Counted from the first letter of the stretch, positions 33,985 through 43,399 are shown. The stretch is DNA of 64,000 nt from Maricaulis sp947259345 (GCA_965217205.1 OZ244254.1:496001-560000), one strand, 5' to 3'. Numbers and translations are program-made. The notes: generated by a model from the letters alone, not told the origin.

Positions 33985-35190
33985 TTACCCGGCTGCCTCG
34001 ACGGGCTTTTCCTTCAAGAGCGGCTGCGCCTTGCCATAGGTCAGCGAGCGCCAGACCCATTCCAGTGGGCCGAAGCGGAAGAAGTGGAGCCAGATCGGCG
34101 ACCAGATCAGCTGGACGGCCCAGACGATCAGGACCAGCTTGGCCTGGTCGACCCGCTCCACCGTTCCGAACAGGCCGAGGCCCGGCGCGCCGACGAAGAT
34201 GAAGCTCATGATCAGGGTCTGGCTGAGATAATTGGTGAAGGCCATCCGGCCGGTCGCCGCGAAGAGTTTGATGATCAGGCTGAAGAGGCCGATCTTCGAC
34301 AGCAGCATGACGGCCGAGGCATAGCCGAAGGACAGGGTCAGGCTGCCGATATAGGTCAGCGCATTGCCGTCAGCCATGGCTTGCGTCTCGAACTCACCGG
34401 CAATCATCACCGTTGTCGATTCGTGGCAGAGCCACCAGCCGAGGGGCAGGGTGATCAGGGCCAGGATGCCATAGCGGGCATGGCTCCAGCTGGCCGACAG
34501 GAAGCCGCTCTTGAACAGCGCCATGCCGATGAACATCAGGCCGAGCGTTCTGGGGCCAAGGCCAATCATCGAGAAGAGCTGCCCGACCAAGGCAAAACCG
34601 GCATTCCAGGGCAGGCGGTCAACAAAGCCGGCCTGGTAGGCGGCTGTCATTCCGGTTTGGAAACCGGCTATCATTTCGGCTTCCTGGGCAGCACTTTCCG
34701 GTGTTGCGAACATCACGCCGAGATAGCCACCGCCGACCATCAACAAGGCGGTGATGCTGATCAGGACAAGGCCCCAGATGACCAGTTTGAGCGGCGCCAT
34801 GCGGCGGGCCTTCACGGCGATCATGCCAAGCAGGGCATAGTGGACGAGGATATCACCCCACCACAGGAAATAGGCGTGGACGGCCCCGATCGCGAGCAGC
34901 CACAGCATGCGTGGATAATGCTTGCCGACATCATCGCCATCGCCCGCCATCAGGATGATGCCGGCGCCGAACAGGGTCGAAAAAATGGTGATGAACTTGA
35001 AGGCGAAGAAGGTATGGGCCATAGCCCAGACATCCAGATTGGCGCCGGTCAGATCCATCTGCATGGTGGGATCGTCATAGGCAAAGGGCGTCATCGCGAA
35101 GCCCTGGACATTCATCATCAAAATGCCCAGCACGGCGATGCCACGCAGGGCATCGATCGAGACCAGACGGTCTGTTCTTGGTGCATTCAT
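33985..35190 (-). CDS. DUF418-family membrane protein
   Basis: 401 residues, about ten membrane helices. The start RLVSIDALRGIAVLGILMMNVQGFAM and the C-terminal FAATGRMAFTNYLSQTLIMSFIF block followed by LVWSP-like text (IWAVQLIWSPIWLHFFRFGPLEWVWRSLTYG, in parts) are the DUF418 hallmarks, and the N-terminal half resembles the acyltransferase-3-like DUF1624. Possibly membrane acyl transfer. The ATG at 35190 has GAGGGGG upstream. Confidence 0.9.
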   Translation of the reverse strand: MNAPRTDRLVSIDALRGIAVLGILMMNVQGFAMTPFAYDDPTMQMDLTGANLDVWAMAHTFFAFKFITIFSTLFGAGIILMAGDGDDVGKHYPRMLWLLAIGAVHAYFLWWGDILVHYALLGMIAVKARRMAPLKLVIWGLVLISITALLMVGGGYLGVMFATPESAAQEAEMIAGFQTGMTAAYQAGFVDRLPWNAGFALVGQLFSMIGLGPRTLGLMFIGMALFKSGFLSASWSHARYGILALITLPLGWWLCHESTTVMIAGEFETQAMADGNALTYIGSLTLSFGYASAVMLLSKIGLFSLIIKLFAATGRMAFTNYLSQTLIMSFIFVGAPGLGLFGTVERVDQAKLVLIVWAVQLIWSPIWLHFFRFGPLEWVWRSLTYGKAQPLLKEKPVEAAG

Positions 35191-35364
35191 CGGTCTTGTC
35201 CCCCTCAACCCGGATGCGATAGCGCGGAAGACTAGCGCCATGAAACCGGAAAGTCCCGGGGATAGATTGCGGCCGCGTCCCCCCTGTCTTGCTGATCGGC
35301 GGAATTGCCCCGTATTCCGGCTGTGGGGGATGTGCCAGAGTGCGGGGCTTCAAGGGAGGCCTGC

Positions 35365-36078
35365 ATGGATCGACGTTTCTTCACGCTGGGACTGGCCAGC
35401 GCGCTTGTCATGGCGGCCAGCCCCGTCCGGGCCGGCCAGTTCGGTCTGTCCGATCGTCAGGCGAGCGAGGGGATTCGCGCCGCGCTGGGCCAGGCGGCCC
35501 GGCTGGCGACCACGCGTCTGGGACGAACAGACGGGTTTTTCGGTGATCCACAGGTGCGTATTCCGCTGCCGTCGCGGATCCGGGATCTGCAATCCATGCT
35601 GCGCCGGGTCGGCCTGTCGGCCCAGCTCGATGATCTGGAACGCCAGATCAACCGCTCGGCCGAGGCGGCGATGCCAGCCGTGCAGACCATTTTCGTTGAT
35701 GCGGTGCGCTCCATCACCCTGGATGATGCGGTCGGCATTGTCCGTGGCGGCGACCGCTCGGCCACCGATTATCTGGAGCGGCGCACCTCCGACCAGCTCT
35801 TCGCCCTGATCCGCCCGCGCATGGAAAACACGCTGGAAGCCTCCGGGGCCTACCGCACCCTGCAACCGATCGAGGAGCGGATGAATAGTCAGGGCGGTTT
35901 CCTGGGCCGCCTCATGCAAGGCCGCTCGGGCGGGCAATCCCTGCGTGATCAGTTGACTGAAGATGCCTCGCGTCGGGCCATGGCCGGTGTCTTCCATTAT
36001 GTCGGCGAAGAAGAGCGGGCCATTCGGCGCGATCCGGTCAATCGCACGACCGACATCCTGCGACGCGTCTTCGGTTAA
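35365..36078 (+). CDS. DUF4197 exported protein
   Basis: 237 residues. A twin-arginine-like N-terminus (MDRRFFTLGLASALVMAA..VRA) suggests export. The mature part QASEGIRAALGQAARLATTRLG, the IPLPSRIRDLQSMLRRVG segment and TRTTDILRRVFG-like ending match DUF4197. The ATG at 35365 has GGGAGG seven bases ahead. Function unknown; periplasmic. Confidence 0.88.
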   Translation: MDRRFFTLGLASALVMAASPVRAGQFGLSDRQASEGIRAALGQAARLATTRLGRTDGFFGDPQVRIPLPSRIRDLQSMLRRVGLSAQLDDLERQINRSAEAAMPAVQTIFVDAVRSITLDDAVGIVRGGDRSATDYLERRTSDQLFALIRPRMENTLEASGAYRTLQPIEERMNSQGGFLGRLMQGRSGGQSLRDQLTEDASRRAMAGVFHYVGEEERAIRRDPVNRTTDILRRVFG

Positions 36079-36170
36079 GCCGATCACGGCCAAGTGACCC
36101 ATCGCGACTGGCCGCCGGTCGCGGAATGGGCAGACTGGATCCGCTCGGGCTGGAGGGGAGTTGCCGGTCG

Positions 36171-37214
36171 ATGCTGATTGTCAGAATCTGCCTGTCTGTG
36201 ATTGTGCTTTGGGGAGTCGGTATTGCGTCGGCGAGTGCGCAGCCGCGCCATGAAATCGACTGCGAGGCCGGTGGTCGCCATCATGTCGCGGCGCGCGGCG
36301 TGGCATTCCTGGTTGTCCACCGCGGCATCCTTGTATGCGAGCGCTATGATCGCGGAGTCGAGGCGGACGAGGCCAGGTGGCTGGCCAGTGGGACGAAAAG
36401 CTTCACCCCGGTCATCATCGCCCTCGCCGTCCAGGACGGACTGCTCGAGCTGGACCAGCCGGCAGCCGAGATTCTCACAGAATGGCAGGATGATCCGGAC
36501 CGGTCCGCCATCACCATCCGTCAGTTGCTCGATCAGTCCAGCGGCTTGGCCGTCAATCCGCGCAATCGGCGCCTGCCCAGCTATCAGCGCGCGGTCGAAA
36601 CCCGGCAGGAATACCCGCCGGGCGAGCGCTTCGTGTACGGCGCCGCGCATTTCGAGGCGCTGGGCGAGGTGGTGCGGCGGCGTCTTGCGGCGGCCGATCT
36701 GGACCCGACGCCGGCCGATTACCTGTTGCGCCGTTTTCTGAGACCGCTGGGGATTGGCGTCGGGGCCTGGCGCTCGGTGGATGGCAACCCGACGATGTCG
36801 GAAGGGACGCAGATTACGCCGCTCAACTGGGCCCGATTCGGCCATGCTGTGTTGGAAGGTGGGCGTTTCCGGGAAGTCCAGCTGGGCGATCCCGATGTGC
36901 TGGCGGCGATGTGGGAGCCGAGTGCGGCCAATCCGAATTACGGGCTGGGCTGGTGGCTGATCAATCCGCCGGGCGGCGCATCAGGGATGCGGCGTGGCCC
37001 GCAGATCACGATGCATGACCCGGACTTTCCCTTTGTCGCCATGGCGGCTGGCGCGGGCGGTCAGCGTCTCTATGTCATTCCGCAGCTCGATCTGGTCGTG
37101 GTGCGGATGACGCGCGGTGTGGTGGATGATCCGCGCACCCGGACCGAGGACTGGTCGGACCGGCGCTTTCTGCAGACGCTGATTGTGGACCGTCAGACCG
37201 GGACGGATGACTAG
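36171..37214 (+). CDS. Class C beta-lactamase-like serine hydrolase
   Basis: 347 residues with a signal peptide (MLIVRICLSVIVLWGVGIASASA). The S-x-x-K motif SGTKSF is at about residue 80, IRQLLDQSSGLA and a YGAAHFEALGEVV block (Tyr of the Y-x-N-like motif, Asn replaced) follow, then LGWWLINPPGG. Members are esterases, D-aminopeptidases or lactamases; activity here is undetermined. The ATG has GGAGGGGAG upstream. It overlaps the convergent antiporter gene by four bases. Confidence 0.85.
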   Translation: MLIVRICLSVIVLWGVGIASASAQPRHEIDCEAGGRHHVAARGVAFLVVHRGILVCERYDRGVEADEARWLASGTKSFTPVIIALAVQDGLLELDQPAAEILTEWQDDPDRSAITIRQLLDQSSGLAVNPRNRRLPSYQRAVETRQEYPPGERFVYGAAHFEALGEVVRRRLAAADLDPTPADYLLRRFLRPLGIGVGAWRSVDGNPTMSEGTQITPLNWARFGHAVLEGGRFREVQLGDPDVLAAMWEPSAANPNYGLGWWLINPPGGASGMRRGPQITMHDPDFPFVAMAAGAGGQRLYVIPQLDLVVVRMTRGVVDDPRTRTEDWSDRRFLQTLIVDRQTGTDD

Positions 37215-38197
37215 CCGATGACGCCGCGGGCCAGCACGAAAATATAGCCGAGATAACCCGCAAAAAGCGCGGCTCCGAGCAGGCGGCTGATCGGCTGTTT
37301 GAGCAGGATCACGCCGGCAATGACCACGCTCGCACCCAGCATGACCCAGAGGTCGAGGCTGAAGAAGCCTTCGGGGACCGGGAGCGTATTGCCCGTCAGG
37401 GCGGCGGCAATGCCCGTCGCGCCGCCGACCGCAAAGACGTTGAAGATGTTTGAGCCGAGGACATTGCCGATCGCCAGTTCGGCCTGGCGACGCACGGACG
37501 CCATAACCACGGTGGCGAGTTCCGGCAGGGACGTTCCGAACGCTACCGCTGTCAGCCCGATCAGCGCGTCATCCACGCCCAGATCCGCCGCTGCGGCCGT
37601 ACCGCCCGATACGATCATCTGCGCGCCGATGGGCAGTCCCACGAGGCCGATCAGCAAGGAGCCAAGAATGGTCGGCATGGATTTCGGCAGACCGTCCATA
37701 TGTTCCAGATCGGTCAGCTCGGCGATGGTGGGATCATCACTCTTGCCACGCGCCAGGAAGGCCAGCAGGGCGATATAGCCGATGATCAGGCCGAACAGGA
37801 TATAGCTCTCGACCGGTGAGATGATCCGGTCCCAACTGACCGCGATCAGGATCACGGCGGCCCCGAGCGCGAAGATCGCATTGCGTCGCACGCCCGGCGT
37901 GGTGGTCGCGATGGCGCCGAAGACGGCGGGAAGGCCGAGGATCAGCAGGAAGTTGGCTGTATTGGATCCGACAATATTGCCCAGCGCCAGTCCCGGTGCG
38001 CCCGAAAGGGCAGACTGGATCGAGACCACCAGTTCCGGTGCCGAGGTGCCGAAGGCGATAATGGTCAGACCGACGAGGAGCGGCGGCAGTCGCCAGAGGC
38101 GAGCCAGCGCGGCGCCGCCACGCACAAGCAAATCTCCGCCGAACAGCAAAATCACGATGCCGGCCAGAATTAGAGCGATATAAGCGGGAGCAGCCAT
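37211..38197 (-). CDS. Calcium/sodium antiporter (YrbG/CaCA family)
   Basis: 328 residues, ten helices in two homologous halves. The alpha repeats are TIIAFGTSAPELVVSIQSAL..NIVGSNTANFLLI in the first half and TAVAFGTSLPELATVVMAS..NVLGSNIFNVFAV in the second, the canonical CaCA signature. It exchanges sodium for calcium, or a related cation pair, across the inner membrane. Confidence 0.94.
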   Translation of the reverse strand: MAAPAYIALILAGIVILLFGGDLLVRGGAALARLWRLPPLLVGLTIIAFGTSAPELVVSIQSALSGAPGLALGNIVGSNTANFLLILGLPAVFGAIATTTPGVRRNAIFALGAAVILIAVSWDRIISPVESYILFGLIIGYIALLAFLARGKSDDPTIAELTDLEHMDGLPKSMPTILGSLLIGLVGLPIGAQMIVSGGTAAAADLGVDDALIGLTAVAFGTSLPELATVVMASVRRQAELAIGNVLGSNIFNVFAVGGATGIAAALTGNTLPVPEGFFSLDLWVMLGASVVIAGVILLKQPISRLLGAALFAGYLGYIFVLARGVIG

Positions 38198-38224
38198 TGA
38201 CGGGCGGACCTTGCGGTTCGCGGA

Positions 38225-38305
38225 CTAGTCGAGACGGCGATATTCGATGAGATTGAGCAAACCGAAAATGCCTGCCACGAGGCCGAGAGCAATCAGAGCG
38301 TACAT
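38225..38305 (-). CDS. 26-residue single-span membrane peptide
   Basis: A short frame starting at the ATG at 38305, with GGGGA eight bases upstream, gives MYALIALGLVAGIFGLLNLIEYRRLD: one hydrophobic helix with a basic/acidic end. It sits in the gap between the antiporter gene (downstream, same strand) and the Nudix gene. Hydrophobicity with a good ribosome site supports a real small protein; it could be an antiporter subunit or leader. No homologue is known to me. Confidence 0.5.
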   Translation of the reverse strand: MYALIALGLVAGIFGLLNLIEYRRLD

Positions 38306-38383
38306 GAGAAAATTCCCCAAAACGGCATGTGTTGGGTCCGTACATAACCCGCCGATGCGGCACTGGCTAGCGGTGGATGCGGC

Positions 38384-38854
38384 ATGAACTGGCGTCAACG
38401 CATCGAGCCTGTCATCCGTCCCTTCATGCATGCCTTCTGGCGGCTTTCACGCGGAACCACACTGGGAGTGAGGGCAATTGTGGTGCGTAAGGATGGCCAT
38501 GTGATTCTGGTGCGTCACACCTATGTCGGCGGCTGGCATCTGCCGGGCGGCGGCGTTGAAAAGGGCGAGAGCGCTCGCGATGCCCTGGCGCATGAATTGC
38601 GCGATGAGGCGGGTGTGGTGCTGGCTGGAGAAGCGCCGGTCCTGGGCGTCTACGCCAATCACCGGAAATTTCGCGGCGATCATGTTGTTGTTTGCATCGT
38701 GCGGAACTGGTCTTCCTGCACGCCCGACGCCGACGGCGAAATCGCTGAAACCGGTTGGTTCGACCCGGCCGATCCACCCAAGGGGACCACGCCTGCGACA
38801 CGGGGCCGGCTGGCCGAATATCTCGGACAAGCGCCGGTGGTCGATGTCTGGTGA
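38384..38854 (+). CDS. Nudix hydrolase
   Basis: 156 residues. The Nudix box reads GGVEKGESARDALAHELRDEAGV; compared with the consensus the Arg is His and one Glu is Asp, yet the metal-binding core remains. VRAIVVRKDGHVILVRHTYVGGWHLPGGG (in parts) is a typical lead-in. Substrate unknown; could be a nucleotide or dinucleotide. Confidence 0.9.
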   Translation: MNWRQRIEPVIRPFMHAFWRLSRGTTLGVRAIVVRKDGHVILVRHTYVGGWHLPGGGVEKGESARDALAHELRDEAGVVLAGEAPVLGVYANHRKFRGDHVVVCIVRNWSSCTPDADGEIAETGWFDPADPPKGTTPATRGRLAEYLGQAPVVDVW

Positions 38855-38883
38855 CAGGGCAGAGGGCGCGCGCCGGATAAGGT

Positions 38884-38947
38884 GCGGTGTACCGGAGCAG
38901 GCCCGCCTGAAGCGAGGGGTATCGAGCCGGCCTGTCCGGTACACCGC
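38884..38947. repeat. Long intergenic hairpin
   Basis: The arm GCGGTGTACCGGAGCAGGCC (38884-38903) pairs with GGCCTGTCCGGTACACCGC (38929-38947), broken by a single bulged base, so about 19 pairs form around a 25-base loop. No T-tract follows on either strand, so it is not a typical intrinsic terminator. No second copy was found in the window. Confidence 0.7.
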
Positions 38948-39099
38948 GGGGCGCACGCTGACGACATTAGGCGGCCCTGCCTGAACCCCAGCTGACGCGT
39001 TTGGACCCATTTTTGCCCCGAATGTGGCTTCAAGTGGGGACAAGTGCGGCAAATTCACTAGGATGCGTCTTACGGGGTGATGGATCGGGGCCGATTCGA

Positions 39100-41427
39100 A
39101 TGACCACAACGCCAAGCGGCGATACCTATCTTCGAACCGCGTCGGATGCCGATGCGCCGAAATCGGCCGTCCAGCGTCTGACCGACACGGATAGCTGGGT
39201 GGGGCAGGTCTTGCCCGGCCTGGTTGCAGTCACGTGTATTTTCATCGTCGCCTTGGCCGTGATGGCGGGTGAGGGGCGGTTGATGTCCTCCGCCCGCGAA
39301 ACCAACCTCCGGACGCTGGAAACGGTTCTGCGCAATACGCGTCAACGCTTCGAGCTCTGGGCACAGGCGCGAGAGAATGACGCCCGAATCTGGGCCGAGA
39401 ATGAACGCATCCGGACGGCGCTTGAAGGGTTGGGGGAGTCGCCGGTTCCCGCCGATCTGGCGCGGTCGGAGGAACAAGCCTGGTTGCGCGAGACGCTGGG
39501 ACCCTGGCTGACCGAGTATGGTTATCGCGGCTTCACCGTGATCGCGCCCAATGGCACGACTCTCGCCTCGATGCGCGATGAGGATCTGGGGCAGCCCTCA
39601 CTCGTGCTCGACCTGGTCAATGCCAATCGCCTCAATTCGGCCGGGGTTGTTCTCACCCGGCCGCATATCGTCGACCTGATCGACGTCGCGGATGTCGGCA
39701 ATGCCGATGCGGTCGATGAGGAAATCCTGATGTATGCCGTCGCGGCGGTCAGTAGTGGCGACACCCTGCTGGGCTACCTGGCGCTGCGCATTGATCCCCT
39801 GTCCGAATACACAGCCACCTTCCGTGTCGGGCGCACGGGCGTGTCTGGCGAGACCTTTGCCATTGATCGTGAAGGGCGTCTGTTGACCGAGACGCGATAC
39901 GGCGAGGAATTGATCGAGGCCGACCTGCTGGTCGAGGGGCATCCTTCGATCCTGCATGTCGAAGTCCGTGATCCCGGTATTGATGTCACGATGGGCGGCA
40001 TTCCGTCCCGTCCCTATGCCGAATGGCCTCTGACCGAAGCGGCAGCCGGGGTCATTGCCGAGGGGCAGGGCAGAAATCTGCGCGGATACCGCGATATGCG
40101 TGGTGTGCTGGTGATGGGGGCCTGGGATTGGGACCCGGCCCGCGATATCGGCATTATCACCGAGGTCGAACTGGGCGAGGCGATGGCCGGCGCCAACCAG
40201 GCGCGCGCTGTCCTGCGGGTCTTTGCCGTGGCGATGGCGCTCTCCTTCATATTGCTGGCCGTCCTGTTCAGCGCGCACCGTTCGATCACCCGGCGTCGGG
40301 CCCAGGCCACGCATGAGGCCAATCAGCGCCTGTCCCAGATCCTGATGACAGTGGCCGAGGGGATTTACGGGATCGATGGCGACGGGGTCGTGACTTTCAT
40401 CAATCCGCGCGCCTGCGCCATGCTGGGCTATCGCGAGGACGAGCTCATCGGCAAGACCATGCACAATGTGGTGCATCATTCCCGGCGCGATGGTTCGATC
40501 TTTCCGCGCGAGGAATGCGCGATCCATTGTGCGGGTGTGTCGGCGGAATCACCGGACGGCGATGTCTTCTGGACCAAGAGCGGCCAACCCATTCCGATCG
40601 AATCCGCCTCCTCGCCGATTGATCCGGATGACAAATCGGCCGGCGCCGTGGTCACATTCCGGGATGTCACCAATCGCAAGCGCGATGAGCTCGCCCTGCG
40701 CCGCTATGCTCAGGAACTCAAACGCTCGAACTCCGAGCTGCAGGAATTCGCGTATGCGGCCTCGCACGACCTGCAGGAGCCGTTGCGCAAAATCCAAGCC
40801 TTCGGCGAGCGGTTGAACAATAAATGCCATGACGCGCTGGACGATACCGGGCGGCATTATCTGGAACGGATGGTTGACGCCTCGACGCGAATGCGCCGCC
40901 TCATTGATGATCTGCTCAGCTATTCGCGGGTCAATTCCAAGACCACCAATTTCCTTCCTGTTGATCTGTCGACGGTCGTCGCCGATGTCCTTTCGGACCT
41001 CGAGCCGCGCATCAATGCGGAGGATGCCAAGATCCGGGTTGGTGAATTACCGGCGATCGAAGCCGATCCCGGGCAGATGCATCAGCTCTTCCTCAACCTT
41101 CTGGCCAATGCGCTCAAATTCCGTCGCCCCGGTGTGCAGCCCTCGATCTCCATTGAGGGCAGTGTGGAAGTGGGTGAGAATGGTGCCATTGCGCGGATTG
41201 CCGTGGCGGATAATGGCGTCGGTTTCGAGCCTCGCCATGCCGAGCGCATTTTCGGCATGTTTGAACGCCTCCACGGGCGTGACGAGTTTGATGGAACCGG
41301 GGTTGGTCTGGCGACTTGCCGCAAGATCGCCGAGCGCCATGCCGGCGAGTTGACGGCTTGGGGCGAGCCGGATTCCGGGGCCGTTTTCACCCTGCTCCTG
41401 CCCGTGCGGCAGGGAAGCGTGATGTAG
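39100..41427 (+). CDS. Periplasmic-sensing PAS histidine kinase
   Basis: 775 residues from the ATG at 39100. A membrane helix at about 36-56 is followed by a long periplasmic sensor domain (57-368; VKEE-like double-Cache pattern, with SGETFAIDREGRLLTETRYGEEL) and a second helix (370-392). A PAS domain (415-530; GIYGIDGDGVVTFINPRACAMLGY) leads to the H box FAYAASHDLQEPLRK with His at about 556 and the ATPase domain (NALKFRRPG, ADNGVGF, GTGVGLATCR). The H-box wording is that of phytochrome-like kinases. Its partner receiver is likely the one at 42425. Confidence 0.9.
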   Translation: MTTTPSGDTYLRTASDADAPKSAVQRLTDTDSWVGQVLPGLVAVTCIFIVALAVMAGEGRLMSSARETNLRTLETVLRNTRQRFELWAQARENDARIWAENERIRTALEGLGESPVPADLARSEEQAWLRETLGPWLTEYGYRGFTVIAPNGTTLASMRDEDLGQPSLVLDLVNANRLNSAGVVLTRPHIVDLIDVADVGNADAVDEEILMYAVAAVSSGDTLLGYLALRIDPLSEYTATFRVGRTGVSGETFAIDREGRLLTETRYGEELIEADLLVEGHPSILHVEVRDPGIDVTMGGIPSRPYAEWPLTEAAAGVIAEGQGRNLRGYRDMRGVLVMGAWDWDPARDIGIITEVELGEAMAGANQARAVLRVFAVAMALSFILLAVLFSAHRSITRRRAQATHEANQRLSQILMTVAEGIYGIDGDGVVTFINPRACAMLGYREDELIGKTMHNVVHHSRRDGSIFPREECAIHCAGVSAESPDGDVFWTKSGQPIPIESASSPIDPDDKSAGAVVTFRDVTNRKRDELALRRYAQELKRSNSELQEFAYAASHDLQEPLRKIQAFGERLNNKCHDALDDTGRHYLERMVDASTRMRRLIDDLLSYSRVNSKTTNFLPVDLSTVVADVLSDLEPRINAEDAKIRVGELPAIEADPGQMHQLFLNLLANALKFRRPGVQPSISIEGSVEVGENGAIARIAVADNGVGFEPRHAERIFGMFERLHGRDEFDGTGVGLATCRKIAERHAGELTAWGEPDSGAVFTLLLPVRQGSVM

Positions 41428-41454
41428 CGACTTCATGGGACAGCAGGGGCAGGC

Positions 41455-42405
41455 ATGACATTTCGCGAGCGAGCGCTTGACCGATTTGCTCCGGTGCTGA
41501 TCGGCGCAGCTGGCGGTGTGCTCACCCTCGTGGTGCTGCGGCCCTTTTTTGAATCACCACGCCCCGCCTTTGGCGAGACTGTGCTGTTGGGGTTGGGTGC
41601 GCTCTCCGTTGCCGGCCTGTGCGCGCTGGCCGTTTACGGTTTGCGGGTGAATGCCCGGCAGCGCGATGAGGCGGACGCCCTGCAGCGTCGACTCGAGGAT
41701 GTTGAGCTTTATGCCAAGGCAGCGCGTCATGATTTGCGAGAGCCCGTCCGCAAGATCATCACCTTTGGTGAGCGATTGCGAGAGCGCCTCGGTCCGGCTC
41801 CCGATGCCCAGATTGACCGCTGCGCTGAGCGCATGTCCGATGCGGCAACGCGCATGCAGGGCATGCTGGACGAGTTGGCCCAGTACGCGCGTATCAATGA
41901 CGCGTCGACCGACCCGCAGGGCTTTGACGCGGGTGAAGAAATTTCCCAGCTCGTTGCGTCCGCGGCCGATCGCCTCGCCGCCTCGGGCGGAGAGGTTGTC
42001 ATCGGCGATTTGCCGGACGTTCACTGCGACCGGGCGCAATTCCGCATCCTGTTCACCATCCTGCTCGCCAATTCCATCCAGTATGCGCACGCCGACAGGC
42101 CGCTTCGGATCACGATTGACGGCGAGAAACGCGCTGACGGGCGGGTCGAGTTTCGTTGCGCTGACAACGGGATCGGCTTCGCACCGGACAAGGCGGACCG
42201 GATTTTTCAGCCCTTTGAACGGTTGCACACACGCGACGCTTATCCCGGGACCGGGATCGGTCTGGCCACAGCGCGAAAAATTGCCGAACGGCATGGCGGA
42301 ACGCTGCATGCGCAGGGAGAAGTCGGAAATGGCGCGGTCTTCACCTTGATCTTGCCGCTTCAAAAGGCGAGTTTGTTACAAGACGATCCCAAATCAAGGC
42401 TCTAA
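41455..42405 (+). CDS. Short membrane histidine kinase, paralogue of the preceding kinase
   Basis: 316 residues. Two N-terminal membrane helices (about 10-26 and 42-62) with almost no periplasmic part, then a linker helix and the H box AKAARHDLREPVRKIITFGERL with His92, then the ATPase (ADNGIGFAPDKADRIFQPFERLH, GTGIGLATARKIAERHGG). The C-terminal half closely resembles that of the upstream kinase, so one likely arose from the other. No PAS or large sensor, so it may respond to membrane state or assist the first kinase. 27 bases after it. Confidence 0.88.
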   Translation: MTFRERALDRFAPVLIGAAGGVLTLVVLRPFFESPRPAFGETVLLGLGALSVAGLCALAVYGLRVNARQRDEADALQRRLEDVELYAKAARHDLREPVRKIITFGERLRERLGPAPDAQIDRCAERMSDAATRMQGMLDELAQYARINDASTDPQGFDAGEEISQLVASAADRLAASGGEVVIGDLPDVHCDRAQFRILFTILLANSIQYAHADRPLRITIDGEKRADGRVEFRCADNGIGFAPDKADRIFQPFERLHTRDAYPGTGIGLATARKIAERHGGTLHAQGEVGNGAVFTLILPLQKASLLQDDPKSRL

Positions 42406-42424
42406 CCGGGTTGAGGCTGTCATC

Positions 42425-42904
42425 ATGAGCGACGAAAACCAGCTTTTCACCATCCTGATGGTCGATGACGACCCGGATGATCGGTTGCTGTTCAAGGAAG
42501 CCTGCGAGGAAGTGCGATTGCGCAACCCGCTCGACTTTCTGGAGAATGGCGAGCAGCTGGTGGACTATCTCAAGCGACGAGGCAATTACGCAGACCGCGA
42601 GGGCGCACCCTTCCCGGGGATTATCCTGCTCGATCTCAACATGCCGTTGAAGGATGGCCGCGAGGCGCTTGAGGAGATCAAGGCCGATGCCGATCTGCGG
42701 CATATTCCGATCATCGTGCTGACGACGTCCAAGGACGAGGATGATATTCTCTCCTCCTACGGGCTGGGAGCGTCTTCCTATATCGTCAAGCCGATCTCGC
42801 TGGATCGCCTGATGCGGGTGGTCAACTCCATCGGCGAATACTGGGTGCAGATCGTCGAAGTGCCCTCGACCGAGTCCGAGGAAGGCGACCCGGACGACCT
42901 CTGA
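42425..42904 (+). CDS. Stand-alone receiver (Rcp1/CheY-like)
   Basis: 159 residues, only a receiver domain: ILMVDDDPDDRLLFKEACEE, the phospho-acceptor in GIILLDLNMPLKDG, LTTSKDEDDIL and the lysine in SYIVKPISLDRLM, then a short acidic tail. The Rcp1-type layout (DLNMPLKDGREALEEIK) is commonly found beside phytochrome-like kinases. With no output domain it must act by protein contact or as a relay. Confidence 0.92.
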   Translation: MSDENQLFTILMVDDDPDDRLLFKEACEEVRLRNPLDFLENGEQLVDYLKRRGNYADREGAPFPGIILLDLNMPLKDGREALEEIKADADLRHIPIIVLTTSKDEDDILSSYGLGASSYIVKPISLDRLMRVVNSIGEYWVQIVEVPSTESEEGDPDDL

Positions 42905-43020
42905 CAGGTTTCCGGCTCAGACCGGATTCCGGTTTCCCCGAACAGGCGAGTTTGCTAGCCTTGCTTCGCGCAAGGGGGCGCATGCGGACTCGTGCGAGTC
43001 TGCCTATCGGGGAGAAATCC

Positions 43021-43359
43021 ATGAAATATCTGATTGTGGCCGGTCTGGCCGCTGCAAGCCTCACTGCGCCAGCTTTGGCTGACGGCATGGAAAACGCGTT
43101 CGGTCATGCCGTGCGTGTGACCATGGGTGAGCAGTCCTTCGATGCCTGGTTCCAGGCCGATGGCAGCTATAGCGACAGTCGCGGCATTTCCGGGACCTGG
43201 ACCTATGACAGCCAGCTCTGCATCCAGGTCATGACCGAAAACGGCGCCGACGAGAATTGCGGACCGTGGAATGAAGGCCTGGCACCCGGTGAGCGCTGGG
43301 TCACGGATGGCTGGTCAGCCGATGGCAGCCCGCTGACCATCCAGCTGATCGCCGGCTAG
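43021..43359 (+). CDS. Small secreted protein
   Basis: 112 residues with a signal peptide (MKYLIVAGLAAASLTAPALA). The mature part has a pair of cysteines (QLCIQV and ENCGPW) likely disulfide-bonded and a repeated W/G pattern (DAWFQADGSY, GTWTYDS, ERWVTDGWSADG) that looks like a small beta-barrel. The ATG at 43021 has GGGGAG ahead. Family not recognised with confidence; periplasmic. Confidence 0.72.
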   Translation: MKYLIVAGLAAASLTAPALADGMENAFGHAVRVTMGEQSFDAWFQADGSYSDSRGISGTWTYDSQLCIQVMTENGADENCGPWNEGLAPGERWVTDGWSADGSPLTIQLIAG

Positions 43360-43372
43360 ACCGGAGATACCG

Positions 43373-43399
43373 CCGCGGGTCGCGCCTTGCGATCCGCGG
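43373..43399 (+). terminator. GC hairpin after small secreted protein
   Basis: CCGCGGGTCGC (43373-43383) pairs with GCGATCCGCGG (43389-43399), with one wobble. No T-run follows, so termination is only a possibility. Confidence 0.4.
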
